A DNA stretch of 64,000 nucleotides from Pseudo-nitzschia pungens (Eukaryota > Bacillariophyta > Bacillariophyceae > Bacillariales > Bacillariaceae): contig CM074764.1 of assembly GCA_037355855.1 (NCBI GenBank), positions 3,658,001 to 3,722,000 of the forward strand. Direction: 5' to 3'. Below the pieces are notes generated by a model. It searched no databases and was not told the DNA's origin. It saw nothing but the letters and a program-made list of their open reading frames with translations. The position numbers and the translations under genes were made by a program. Below, piece by piece: positions 9,781 through 21,283 of the stretch (within the stretch, counting starts at the first letter, position 1; each line of letters starts with the position of its first letter).

Positions 9781-12560
9781 TTGATAGACCTGCCCCGATG
9801 TACTATGTTAGACGTGTATCGCGGTCGATCCGTCTCGGCATTGGCGTATCAAATCAATGTACCAGCAGCAAGATCAGCATGGTCTGCAGAGAGCAACTGT
9901 GAGTTGGATAGTCGTGCAGATACGACAGCTGCTAGTTGCAACATGATTTTACTGGAAGATTTATTCCCACGAGACTTTATATTACGGGGACAGGCTACAG
10001 CACAGCCTGATTTGTCCCAACTGAATTAGGGACTGTGGACAGATCGAGTGGACGAGACAGATCGAGTGGACAAGACAGTTTGACCCCAAGTCCTCTCATT
10101 CAATCCATATCGAGCATACTGCTGAGGATGGGGATGAAGGAACCCCCGACATTGGATATTAAGCTTCTGCTTAATGGTGTTGTTTCCTACTTCCCCACCT
10201 TCATGAAGCACGAGATGGAGACCTGTTACCACGTCATTGCTACCAGGAATGAACCCTGGAACCGAACGAGTTCCAGATTCCAGCAAGCAGAATCAGAAAT
10301 TGACCAATCACATCCTTATTCCCCTGACTCGACCAAGTTTGTTTCTGCCGTACAGTAACAGCAGCAACAACAGACCAAGGTTAATACCCCGACAGCCCGA
10401 GCCTATCAAGAACATTCCTATTGGGACCTGTGTTACAGCCTACACAGCACCCGACGGGAAAGTTTGGTTGATCTATTTCCACGACGCACTGTATTTTGGC
10501 GCCAAGTTGTCCATGTGATTTGCCCGAATCAGATACGGGACTGCCATCCCAATCGTGTAAATGAGGCGCCCCGTCAGTATGATGAACAGTCCAGTAACTC
10601 CATCCATATTGACAATACCGATCCTGAAGATCCCGGCGCGGGCCACACCCTTGACATCAAGCTCCTGCTTGATGGGGCCGTGTCCTATTTCCCCTCCCGC
10701 AAGCCAACCAAGCATGAGATGGCTACATGTGATCATGTCGTTGCAACCCGAGACTTCCCTTGGGATCCGAAGAAGCCATCAACGGATCTCATCCGTTGAA
10801 GCAATCCAAGAAGTCCAACAAGCTTAAGTTGGAGCCCGTCGAAACACGGTCCAATTTCAGTCCCCATTTGTACGACGAGCCTCTTCGGAGCGACGAGATG
10901 ATCCTACCACAGCATGATTGCTATGAGAAGTACAAGCTGCGGAGTCTCCAGCAACCCTGTACCCGCCGTGATCTGACCCCATGTGCGATCGCATCCGACT
11001 CCCGTCTGGATGCGCGACTCTCTGCTCTCTTTTCGGGCGATTCCTTGAAGACTTGCGGGGACGATGATGTAGACGAGGACGCAGCAGTACCAAGTCTTAC
11101 AATCAATGCCCTGCATACGCCGTTGTACGAGCGCGCCTACACCGACGGCCGCGAGCGCTTCGAATTGGATCCCCGTAGCAGTTCTCCCGTCTGCTTGTCA
11201 TCCGTTTACAAGCATGTTCGATGGGACGATGCAGTCGAACCAGTCGATCCCGAGCTCGACACTATCGCCAGACGAGCCAAGTGGGGTCCGACGATTGACA
11301 CCGAACGATACTGCAAGATCGACTCCGACCGTCTGTCCAAGATTTGGGATGTATCTCCGAGAAAGGCTGCGGATACCCTTCGAGTCACGACCCAGAAAGG
11401 CTTCCGCAACCCAATGCATCCCCTTGTCCGCCGATTGCCAACGCAAAGCTTCAGAAACAAGCGCATCGCGGCTGGCAATTGGTATACCGACACCTGGATG
11501 GCAAAGGTCCCGAGCATCATGCGACAAGATTCAGCCGCCCAAGTCTTCAGCAAAGGTAAGGGCTATGATGAGTAACAAGCGTATGAGGGACTTAAGATTT
11601 TGATCCACGATGTTGGGATCCCTGAGCATTTGATATCCGATGGTGCCCGAGAGCAAGGAGCTCCTGGGACTTACAAGACGCCATGGAATAAGGTAGTCAG
11701 CGAAAACCATATCCAACAGACTTTAATCCAGCCACGATGTCCCTTCCAGAACGCTGTTCGAGACGGTACATGGGTACGTGCCAGACATATCTCTGTACCA
11801 AGCCCATGAATGGTATGATTTCGTCTATTGGGTTGACCTCTCTGATGGGACCGAGAAGCTGGGACGTTGGCTTGACCCGTGCGGTGATAGATTCGGAGGT
11901 GGAGACGCCACTGGATTCTGAACAAGACGGCCATGCCTGTAAGCACTAACACAGTCCGCGCTGTCACTGAAGAAGAATGGCGTACGATGTCAAGCGCTAT
12001 ATGGACTCATTTGACCAAGCAGTGGAATCCAAGATCGGGGACAAGGTTGAGGATAACGACGCAAAGTTCCAAGCAACCTACCCTGATACCCCTGCGGAGT
12101 TATTTGAAGGACACCAAGAAAGATGGGAGCTCGCCGAGCCGGAAGCTTCCATTCCAGATGTTGACGATCTCATACCTGATGGGTATGACTATGATGAGTA
12201 TATTGGTAACAATGCGATGATCCAGAAGGGCGACGAACGACTACGGTGTGTTGTGAAGAATCGCTCTGCTGATCTTAATGGCAATCCGATTGGCAAGAGG
12301 AATGATAACCCTATCCTCGATACCCGAATGTATGACTTGCAGCTCCCTGATGGTACGGTGGAGCAGTACACTGCAAATATCATTGCTGAGAGCATGTTCA
12401 GTTCCACCAAGGAGCCCTCAGTATAAGGACGCGTCAAGGAATGTACAACAGAGTGCGATGCCAATGCTATGCAAACATACCAAGGAGCCGCTATTGGAGT
12501 GGCATGTTACAGTTGGCGTGTCACAGCTGCGTACGGCGATTCATTGAAGACTCGCGGGGA
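9781..12560 (+). pseudogene. Decayed CoDi-type copia pol: protease, GAG-pre-integrase, integrase, linker
   Basis: Pieces of one Ty1/copia polyprotein lie in order but in shifting frames. At 9901-9924 ELDSRADT matches the diatom copia protease motif ELDSHADT. At 10390-10640 a segment with ICPNQIRD and APRQYDEQSS follows. At 10760-11575 a 271-codon frame holds the pre-integrase stretch with VTTQKGFR and HPLVRRLPT. At 11575-11810 lies integrase-like sequence broken by stops. At 11977-12426 a 149-aa frame has PIGKRNDNPILDTRMY, the linker conserved between integrase and RT in these elements. Recognition is from memory of diatom copia proteins. The block at about 10077-10265 is a second, diverged copy of 10575-10760, so the element is a mosaic. 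No LTRs were identified. Confidence 0.75.
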
Positions 12561-13690
12561 CAAAGTTGATGTTATCCTAGTACGAGCCTATATGTGGAAT
12601 GATACTGATACAGGGACATGCTGTCCCTGTTACAGGTTGAATACTAGTAGGCTGAACAATGGAAGCGCAACGGAGTTGCGTGCGACATGAAAGATAGCAG
12701 CATTGCGCACAGAACGGAAGATTACGAACATCAACAGCGACGGCGCGTATCCCTTGTATTCCAGTTAGTCTGTGGATGACGCTGATTGCTATTGCCGATT
12801 GGATGTAATCCAGCTACTTCGAACGACGCTGATCACTAGGACTGATTGAATGTATCGATCGAATGTATCGATCGAATGTATCGATCGAAGACTATTCAAT
12901 CCACCCCTACTACGACGCTAGCGCATGAAGCTGATTGCCACGAGCTACTCTACGGACGACGCTGATTGCGAATCACCGATTGAGTATACCGACCGGGGAT
13001 TCAGACCAGCATTGAAAATGTGGCATCGGGACTGTTATGTCTGATACTACCATGAATACAGAACTGCTGTTCCGGGGACAACTAAACGATTGAACCGGTT
13101 GTCCTGTTACAGGAGCAGCGTGTTTTTTGAACCGATATGATCTACAAATCGATATGATCTACGAATCAGGAGCCCTGCCGTTCAAAAGACAGTATGACAG
13201 GACGAGCAGCATGACTCGAATTGCCGCATGATTTGGATTGATGCCAAGAAGTGACAAGTGATCCCATGCAGACTATTGGAATAGTTCCGTGTTGGAGAGC
13301 TTGCTCATGACCGAATGAATGAGCGGGTTGCAGGAGCAGCGCGTTTTATTTCGGACCTACGATAACGACTGAAGAGCAGCTTCCGGAATGAACGACCGAA
13401 TGAATTAACGAGTTGCAGGAGCAGCGCGTTTCATTTTGATCTACAATAACATACTGTTCCGGGGACAGCTTGCTCACGATTATCATGATTGCGTCCGAAG
13501 CAGGATGATACGAGCTGTAAGAACGGCAGATGACGGAGAGCTGAATCGACCTCTCAGCTGAGCCATGCAACCAATTCATAGGAGACCGAGTGGAACAGTG
13601 GCAGTTATACTGTTCCGGGGACAGCTTATTCACGAACCATGTCCAAGAATTAACCACGACGAATGAGCTGTATGAAAACAGCAACCAGTT
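12560..13690. other. Non-coding gap within the decayed copia element
   Basis: The RT region expected here is absent. The stretch holds imperfect direct repeats: TGTTCCGGGGACA near 13067, 13447 and 13610, and a TTGCAGGAGCAGCGCGTTT block near 13328 and 13418. A short repeat of ATGTATCGATCGA lies at about 12850-12890. No gene seen. Confidence 0.5.
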
Positions 13691-13955
13691 CGGGGACCGT
13701 TATGGTCCAGATGAACTGGGAGCTCCGGACGATGGGTGTGCCTACTATACAAAGATCCTACGAACACCACCAGGCCGGAGAGTCAATGCGACAAGAAGCA
13801 CAACAGTGTTGCCTACCACAAAGCAAGAGAGTCTATTGCTGCTGGCACAATCCGAATTGCAAAGGAGCTTGGCGAGACCAATGTTGCTGACTTATTCATC
13901 AAACTGTTGAATGGTCCAGCTTTGAAAGCCCACTGCGCTCGATGCATATGGTAAT
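13690..13955 (+). pseudogene. 3' end of copia RNase H, remnant
   Basis: The frame ending at 13954 reads HNSVAYHKARESIAAG, then ADLFIKLLNGPALKAH. This matches the C-terminal end of copia RNase H (pattern KRHNAVAYHxVREAIAA...NLADLLTKxL). It fits as the tail of the element at 9781-12560 after loss of RT and most of RNase H. Confidence 0.75.
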
Positions 13956-14739
13956 TGCTCCAGCTGCACTATTTGAGGTACTTTTATCTCTGGCAAGCAG
14001 TGTGGATGCAATCTGTTATTTCGACGTCCCGGGGACAATGGTCCCGGGGACCTTAATGGTCCAATGTTGAAGGGCCACTGCGAGCGCTGCATGTGGTAGG
14101 AATTACTGCTCAGCTGCATTATTCCAGGTACCTTTTGTCCCTGACAAGCAGCTCGGACGCAACAGGTCCGATTACGATTTTCGAACGCAGTCGATTTTGA
14201 TTTCGATTACGAGCTCTTCGATCGTAGCAATTTCGATTTCGATTACGAACAGTTTGAACGCGACCTTGTTCCGAATGCAACTGTTTCGGGACGCAACCGA
14301 ATCTTTCCGGACGCAATTTTGGACGCGACGGATCAGCGAACTTCGATTTCGATTCCGACTTCGATTCGATCTTATGACTATGTTATATTTGGGAGTCTCC
14401 GGTACACCGGTTCCGGGGACTATAAACTTGAAAGACAATAGGCCGATTGATATGTCCTTATATGTGTTAAGGAACCGGACCAAGGGCAAAATGTCCTTCG
14501 GTCCAACCCCCTCTTTTTTTTTTTTTGCAATAAATCGGCCGGGCCTCTGATAGGGAACTGCAATATTTGATGCAGTTTGATCTCTGACAAGTGATATGGA
14601 TACAACCCTGAATCTGTTATGATCCATCCAAGTGTCCTGGTACAACAAGCAGGAGTATTGGTGCTCCCCTGGGAGTATCTGTTTCCGGGGACCAGTATAG
14701 TTGCTCAGTACAGGGCCACTGGCATGAATCACGGGGACT
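13956..14739. other. Non-coding stretch with simple repeats
   Basis: A duplicated block (GGGCCACTGCGAGCGCTGCAT-like, near 13925 and 14070) is followed by GATTTCGATTACGA-type repeats at 14165-14370 and a poly-T run at 14514. No gene recognised. GGCATGAATCAC directly before R1 also precedes R4 at about 40333, so these two copies share flanking sequence. Confidence 0.4.
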
Positions 14740-15659
14740 ATGAAGATATTCAAGGTGGTGCTATGATCTGTGCTAAGGCTCCTGTGTAGGAGAGTGTACT
14801 GGGGCTACAGGCAGCAGCCTCCAGTAACTGACTAACAGGTGCTGAGCTGAGTGCTGAGATGTGTGCTAATTGGTAGCATACAGGCTTAGCAGCAGGCTTA
14901 GCAACAGGCTTAGCAACAGGCTTAGCAACAGGCTTAGCAACAGACCTATCCTGCTTAGTATGGATGCTAGCAGAATTTACTAGGGCCGTCGCGTACGATT
15001 TGTACCAATCGTACGTACCCCGAGTAAAGCACCTGTTATGGTGTAGCTAAATGCTACAGGGTTAGGGTTGCTAAGGCTACGAGATACTGTAAGATACTAC
15101 TATGCTACCGCCGGGGTCGGGTCATTGGTGTATAATATGTACTATGACCGGATACCCGGCCCAGACAGTTACCCAACGGGCTAGCATACGTTTGGATAAT
15201 TAAGCGGAGCTACGCTACGATATTCAGCGATAGCTACGATACTCCGTGCGATGCGCTACTCGTAGAATACAGTACCGGAGCTACGGAGCTCTGTTATTAC
15301 ACGAGTTATCGGAGCGCTCTGTTTTTATACGAGTTATCGGAACGCTGTTACGATACGATACAGAGCTGAGCTGCGCTCAGCTCCCTGTATTCACTCTTTA
15401 TGTTTCACTCTAAATTAAAAGCCTATCATGCCCTCCCTTACCACCGATTCCGATGTACCTCTAGGGAAGTGCCTTGTATTGCTTAAGTGTATGCAATAGA
15501 CCTTGAACGGTCCACTGTAGACTCACGATTTGCCAGGGATATACGTGTTGTTATTGTTAAGGCTTTTCCTTATTTACAGACCAGTACGAGTCGACTTATC
15601 TACAAGCCGATTAAGTTCTACGATTAGACCACGAAGACCGCTGACGAGCGGATATCAAC
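14740..15659 (+). mobile_element. Dispersed non-autonomous repeat, copy R1
   Basis: Starts ATGAAGATATT and ends GATATCAAC, like the copies inside the two copia elements. It contains the GGCTTAGCAACA array at 14885-14945, the GTACGATT...AATCGTAC hairpin near 15000-15035, a central block with CCGGGGTCGGGTCATTGG, and the 3' block TCTAAATTAAAAGCCTATC followed by CCTCTAGGGAAGT. It has no coding capacity. No target duplication is visible for this copy. Confidence 0.75.
14885..14945. repeat. GGCTTAGCAACA 12-bp tandem array
   Basis: About five copies of a 12-base unit inside R1. The same array occurs at 49494-49566 in R5 and on the opposite strand at 54600-54690 in R6. It is therefore part of the repeat family, with copy number varying between members. 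Confidence 0.9.
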
Positions 15660-16424
15660 GCAACTTACTAAGGTTACTTCAAAATACATTCCAACAAACT
15701 TATCTTTTTCATAATGCAGATTATTCAAAATATTTTGATTTATTGAAAGACCCTCTGAAATTTTAAATTGTAGTAGTTGAAGGACTTTTTACATTTTTGT
15801 TTTGTGTGATTCTGTCAATAGTACTAATAGTATTAAAAAAGCTGGTAGTCCCAATCCCATTGGTGACGGCCTTTGTAGTATTATCATTAATCAAATGATT
15901 TAGTTTCTTGTTTCCAGGAGAATTCCTTTGGAAGACTTTGGAAGATAATAGTAGTACCAGCTCACATTTGAAAGAAAAGAATGGAATCTGTTCCTTTTTC
16001 AATATTGAAGCAACTTTTTGTTTTCAAATGCTTGAATGAAAGGGATAGCACAAAATCATATTATGAAGTATTAAATAAACATTGGTCAAAATGGCAGATA
16101 AAAATCTGTGAAAACAGAATTTAGAAGAGTAAGACATTTTAATTAGATTTGTGCACCATGACTGTTCATAATATGCATATCTCTGATGTGCATGTGCATT
16201 TCTGCTGGGAATTGAGTACATTCTTTATGGACATTGATAGTTATTTGAAAGGCATTGCTTGAACCAGTACATTGCTTCAACAGCAAGCCTAGGAATACAG
16301 CAATAGTGATGTCTTGATTGGTGATTGGTAAAGGTGGAGGAAGCATAATGCTGGGTTCCATTGACTTTGTATATGGACTACTAAAGATAAGCAATTTTAT
16401 CTGACTGGGTCTGTGCCAATGTAT
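15660..16424. other. AT-rich non-coding stretch
   Basis: No gene or repeat recognised between R1 and R2. Only short, featureless open frames. Confidence 0.5.
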
Positions 16425-17314
16425 GTTGATTATTCACCTCCTCCAAGATGCTAAGGTCCCTGTGTAGGGAACTGTACCAGAGCTACAGGAGGTCTAGGCC
16501 TCCAGCAACTGTCTACACGATGCTAGTAGGCTGTGTGCTAAGCAGCAGGCTTAGAAACAGGCTTACCAACAAGTTTATTCCAAGGTGCTATTGGGTGCTA
16601 AGTGCTAACAGCCAAATGACCTGCGTTTTTGTGTAGGATTTGTACGAGTTACAGAAACCCAGGCACAGCACCGCTACTAGCACACTGTAGCATAGTGCTA
16701 CAAGGTTAAGGTTGCTACTGTATACGAGATACTGGGTATGCTAACATGCAGTACTGTCAGGGTATGATCATTGTGTACAATATGTACTAGTATAACTGGA
16801 CACCCAACCGTTGCAGTTGACACGCAAGCAACTTAGCAAGCGCAAGCAAGCGTATGCTACTCCGTAATTATGCTACATTGCTATGATACAATACAGTGCT
16901 ATGATGATACCAGTACAACAATACAGCGTTACGCTAGGATACAGTGCTAGTATGCTACAGCGCGATGAGTTACAGTCTACAGTACAGTCTACAGCGTTTC
17001 AGCACTGTTGGGATACGAGACCAGCAAGTCTCTGTTTATATTCCACAGAGCTCGGCTCAGCTGCTGAACTCACTCTTTCTTTTCTTCTCTAAATTAAAAC
17101 ACCATCATGCCCTCCAATGATACATTCGATTCCTTTGTACCTCTAGGGGAGTATCCTGTAATATCTTAGTGTATGCAATAGACCATGGACAGTATCTTCT
17201 GTAAACTCACTGTTTGTGAGCAATCCATGCATCACTGTTGTTGTCATGGCTGTCCACTGTTTCACCACAGTTCTTGTTTCTCCCTTGTTATTTTGCCAAC
17301 GGGCAAATATCAAT
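16425..17314 (+). mobile_element. Dispersed non-autonomous repeat, copy R2 (left arm of an inverted pair)
   Basis: Starts GTTGATTATTCACCTCC and ends GGGCAAATATCAA. It has the family's gcttagaaacaggctta block, the TCAGGGTATGATCATTGTG central block and the TCTAAATTAAAACACCATC and CCTCTAGGGGAGT 3' block. It is clearly diverged from R1, R5 and R6, and so belongs to a second subfamily. It pairs with R3 in the opposite orientation about 450 bases away. Confidence 0.75.
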
Positions 17315-17764
17315 GCAAACAACCACCACTTTGACATGATCATACATCACAGACGTGACTACCATAAATACTTTCTACTAGTACTAGTACTAGTAGTACT
17401 AGTACTATAGCTACCAAGTGGTAGTAGGATGAACATTCTCAAGGTTGAGAAGACCGTCAAATAATAGTAACCAAAAAAATGTGAATCATATTCCAAATCA
17501 GAAAACAATATATATATATATATGGAAAAGGTAGTAGATCAAATTGATTGAAATCTATGATGAGTCGCATGTGGAGCTTTACTGTGTTGATGCTCGTCAA
17601 CAATTTGTAGGAATCAACTGATTTTTCAGAGCTAGATGACTGTCCATGGGAAGCAATAAGGGTTTTCTCTAACGCTCCCGTTGTATTGCTTTTTCCAACA
17701 CAATTTTCTCCAAGGTAAGTTGAGGTAGTAGAGGAATCTTTGTATCCTTCATTCGTTTGGGTCC
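17315..17764. other. Spacer between inverted copies R2 and R3
   Basis: About 450 bases with tagtac microsatellite at 17373-17408 and a TA run at 17510-17522. No gene seen. Confidence 0.5.
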
Positions 17765-18615
17765 GTAGAGGTGTAACTGTGGTGAAACAGTGGATAGCAT
17801 AGTAGTAATCAACAACAATACAGCACGGAGTGCTGGAAAATAGTGAGACTACAGAAGATACTACTGTTCAAGTGTTATTGCATACACTCAGTTACTACAG
17901 GATACTCCCCTAGAGGAGGTACACCAGGATCGATTGTAAAGTGGAGGGCATGATGGTGTTTATTTACAGGGGAAGAAATCAAAAGAGTGAGCAAAGCGCT
18001 GAGCTGAAGCAATGAGCTCTGTATCAGATCTAAAAGAGGAGAACTCACTATCTCATATCCACACAGTACTGTAAACTTGTAGACTTGTACAGTACGGAGT
18101 AGCATAAGGAGTAGCATACGGGGTATCATAGCATACGGAGTAGCGCTTGCTTGTTTGTCAACTGCAGGGGCTGGGCGTCCGGTTATAGTACTTATTTTAC
18201 ACAACAATCATACCCCGACGGTAGCATAGTATGGTAGCATAGTATGGTAGCATCGTATGGTAGCATACCAAATATCTTGTAAACAGTAAACAGTTAGTAG
18301 CATTAGCAACCTTAACCTTGTAGCACTGTGCTGCTACAGTGGTGTGTGCTAGCGGTGCTGTGCCCGGATTTCTGTAACTGGTACCAATCCTACTACACGA
18401 GAACCCAGGTCACTTGACTGTTAGCATCCATAGCCAGCACTTGGATAAGCCTGTTGCTAACCCTGGTGCTGAGCCTGCTGCTTAGCACACAGCCTAGTAG
18501 CACCTTCTAGATAGCTCCTGTTGCTGCTGGGGCTGATACCTGTAGGCCTGGTACGGTCACCTACTACACACCAGGAACCTTGGCATCTTGGAGGACGAAG
18601 GAGGTGAATATCAAC
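17765..18615 (-). mobile_element. Dispersed non-autonomous repeat, copy R3 (right arm of the inverted pair)
   Basis: Reverse-strand copy of the R2 subfamily. Its 5' end, read on the minus strand, begins GTTGATATTCACCTCC at 18615. The AGAGGTGTAACTGTGGTGAAACAGTGG end lies near 17765. It forms a roughly 0.85-kb imperfect inverted repeat with R2. Confidence 0.75.
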
Positions 18616-18912
18616 ATATTACCTTCATTGTAATCTCAATTTTCCAATTCCCAACAACACAATGGCTGGACAACAAACCAATGGTTTTGAAATGACTCCG
18701 TCTATGGCATATGTCCTTATCATGAATGATGGAGACTGAATATCAGGGTTATTCAAATTCAGGGTTGTCAAAATGGAATGATCAATCAATGATAAAGATA
18801 CTAGTGCAATTTTGTGTTGTATATAATTTAATACTAATGGTCTATTTGTTCTTCTTCTGTATTTATTGGTAATAGTAGTCTAGCAAAAGCAGCAATAAGA
18901 AGGAGTACATAC

Positions 18913-19101
18913 TGCCGTGCACCAGAATACAGTCACGAGTACGCGCGGGACTGGATTAAGGATAAGGATAAAGACAATCGGCGAGTCGACAGAATCGCTG
19001 ATTCGGAGAGCTCTTAGAACTGTAGCAAATAGACTAATCAGTAGAGCTCACAATTTGCATATCACTACTATTCTAATCACTAGTAGACCCGGGGTATGGC
19101 A
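18913..19101 (+). repeat. 5' LTR of gypsy copy 1
   Basis: 189 bp, TG...CA ends, identical to the 3' LTR. Preceded by CATAC. Directly after it lies TGATTTTAAAATCAAGC, which holds the perfect 12-base palindrome GATTTTAAAATC instead of the usual TGG-starting tRNA primer site. Confidence 0.97.
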
Positions 19102-19846
19102 TGATTTTAAAATCAAGCTGAGCGCTGATGACCATGAGCAGAAAGAAATCGATCAACCGAAAAGAGTTGACGGACTCGAAAGACTGCCAAAAATGGAGGC
19201 GCAGAGAAGCAAAACAGGGAGAAGGATATCCAGTGTCTGCAGCACAAGGAAGACCGACCCCAGCAACTGTTGGCGCCCAAAGAAGGGAGCAACAGCAGCA
19301 ACAGAGACACCTAAGTACCTAAACAGGACCATGGTCGACAACAGAAATAATCGAAAAACACGAAAACATGTGCCGAAAAAGTGACACATAAATCAGTGAG
19401 TGGACTAATTGGACCAACGCTGAGTGGAGGGACAGACCGTAAGTGGATGCCAACCAAAACCGAAACATACGAATATCCGGAAAGGTATATAGCCAAATAC
19501 TCAAACACCACTAATCCCACGGGATACGGGAAGTGGGACCGGCCCGGTGACAGCTTAAGAAAGAAGCAACGCCGGAGAACCACGGGAAGCGACTCCCACG
19601 AAATAAAAACAGAAACAACTCCGGGGAACCACAGGATTCCCGTGAGCTAAAGAGAGAAACAACTCCCACCACTGAACAGACCAGGGGGAAAGATCAGCCA
19701 CAACACGAGTTATCACGAGAAACAGCAAAAATCCAGCAAAAGGACTGGAAGAGCTGAGCAATCATTCTTGCTCAGTTCAGCGCAAAACAACGAGGTAACG
19801 AGTAGTGTAACTAAATTAAACCTAATAGAAAACTGATTAACCCACC
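19102..19846 (+). other. Untranslated leader of gypsy copy 1
   Basis: 745 bases between the LTR and the gag ATG. Its counterpart in copy 2 is 37896-38630. A 155-codon frame runs from the LTR into this leader, but it has no recognisable domain, and I do not call it a gene. Confidence 0.7.
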
Positions 19847-21283
19847 ATGGCAACCAAAGGAACCAAACTGAAGCCCTTTAACATCGTTCGGGAGGACTGG
19901 CCGGAGGACGCCAACGCCGTAAAGATGAATGTCGACAGTGAACAAGGTGGAATCGCATTCAGTGACTACCTGAAAGTTCTCAATGGTACTGAAAGACCAG
20001 AACTCTTCCTCATCTGGAAGAGAGACTTTGACCAGAAAATTGCTGGCAATGACAAACTCCACGGAGACCAGAAACTGGATGTTCTACAGAGAATCCTCTC
20101 TAACGAGGCACTCGGACTTGTCCAGCGAACGCTCGCTCGGACCTACTTGGCCGAACCAACCCACAAGGTCCATCACACCAGACGCGTGCAGAAAAAGATC
20201 CAGGAGATCGAACAAAGGGACCAAGCAAACATACTATTATCAATGGGGCAAGACGCCACCGAAACTCCCACGGGAGCCTCCAAGGAGACGGCAAAGGAGA
20301 AATCTCCAAACGCCGACAAAACCGACACCGCCACGGCGAGCTCGAACAACGAATCGGAGACCGACAACCTCGAGTCGCCAATCCCAAAGAAAAAGGTCGC
20401 AAGCGCCCTCACCCAGTACTACCAATCCCAGGAGTACCGGAAGGATGTCTTGGAGGAATGCATGCATGCCCTCAAACTCAAAATCTTTGGCAATGACCAA
20501 AACGGCAGACGCTCGTACATCGTCCTTCGACGATTCATGCGAGGCATGCGCGTCGACCTCAAACATGGCATCAGAGCCTGGGCCAACCGCATGGCAGAAC
20601 TCCAAAGCTATCTCCCAGAATGCCTCCTCTGGGAATGTGGAAGTGACCAAATGGAAACGCCACGAAGTTTCACCCAAGGAGAACTGAAGGAAATATTAGA
20701 TTCCAATATGACCCACTCCCAACGCGAGAAGCTGGAACACATTAGTTGGGACCTCTACACCCACTCCTTTAACACCACTATCGACAAGCTCGAAAATCTG
20801 GAAATCACCATCCGAAAGGAAGCACTAATGCACCAACGCCTCACCGATCTCGAAAAGCAGACCGGCGTCGCCAAGAAAACTCCCAAGGCCACTTCTGGGG
20901 GAGGACACGCCAAGTCCCCTGGCAAAAAGAAGCGACCTGCGGACAACAGCAACAAACAGCTATGCAAGACCTGTGGCAAGGTCCATGCCGGCAAATGCTG
21001 GAAACTAACCGGTGGTCCCCACAAGAAGGGGAAGTTCGACCGGGAGACCATCAACCTGCTCAAGGAGCACTTTGTGGTAAAAGAACAAGACTCAGACACT
21101 GAGCAACACTCCAAACCCCACTGGGGAAGGAACCTATCGAACCACGAGTACTCCTACGTACTGGCCACGGCCCAAGCTGACCACGAAGTCTCCGATGACG
21201 AGATCGATATCTCTGAACGAGAACTCAAAGAGTACAGAAGAAAGTACAGAAAGACCTTCAAAAAGAAAGGATCCCACAACTGA
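19847..21283 (+). CDS. gag: Gypsy copy 1 gag polyprotein, 478 aa
   Basis: Capsid-type structural protein of the retrotransposon. Residues 1-130 are mixed. About 135-195 is a Lys/Ser/Thr-rich low-complexity linker. The middle (200-345) is helical-looking capsid-like sequence. Residues C373-x2-C376-x3-H380-x3-C384 form a compact CCHC knuckle, shorter than the usual C-x2-C-x4-H-x4-C. The C-terminus is Lys-rich. The ATG at 19847 is the first in the frame after the leader. The stop is UGA at 21281-21283, followed immediately by the AUG of pol in the same frame. The protein differs from the copy 2 gag (479 aa) at only a few positions. Confidence 0.92.
   Translation: MATKGTKLKPFNIVREDWPEDANAVKMNVDSEQGGIAFSDYLKVLNGTERPELFLIWKRDFDQKIAGNDKLHGDQKLDVLQRILSNEALGLVQRTLARTYLAEPTHKVHHTRRVQKKIQEIEQRDQANILLSMGQDATETPTGASKETAKEKSPNADKTDTATASSNNESETDNLESPIPKKKVASALTQYYQSQEYRKDVLEECMHALKLKIFGNDQNGRRSYIVLRRFMRGMRVDLKHGIRAWANRMAELQSYLPECLLWECGSDQMETPRSFTQGELKEILDSNMTHSQREKLEHISWDLYTHSFNTTIDKLENLEITIRKEALMHQRLTDLEKQTGVAKKTPKATSGGGHAKSPGKKKRPADNSNKQLCKTCGKVHAGKCWKLTGGPHKKGKFDRETINLLKEHFVVKEQDSDTEQHSKPHWGRNLSNHEYSYVLATAQADHEVSDDEIDISERELKEYRRKYRKTFKKKGSHN

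Noticed and set aside
14740..15659. Reading the dispersed repeat as a solo LTR (about 0.9 kb, with TCTAAATTAAAA block)
   Set aside because: The ends are not TG...CA, and R6 has an 8-bp rather than 4-6-bp target duplication. A DNA-element origin fits better, though not proven.
18917..19384. 155-codon frame running from the gypsy LTR into the leader, with a counterpart in copy 2 (38381-38878)
   Set aside because: No recognisable domain. Similarity between the copies is explained by their recent common origin, and the copy 2 frame diverges in the middle by frameshift.
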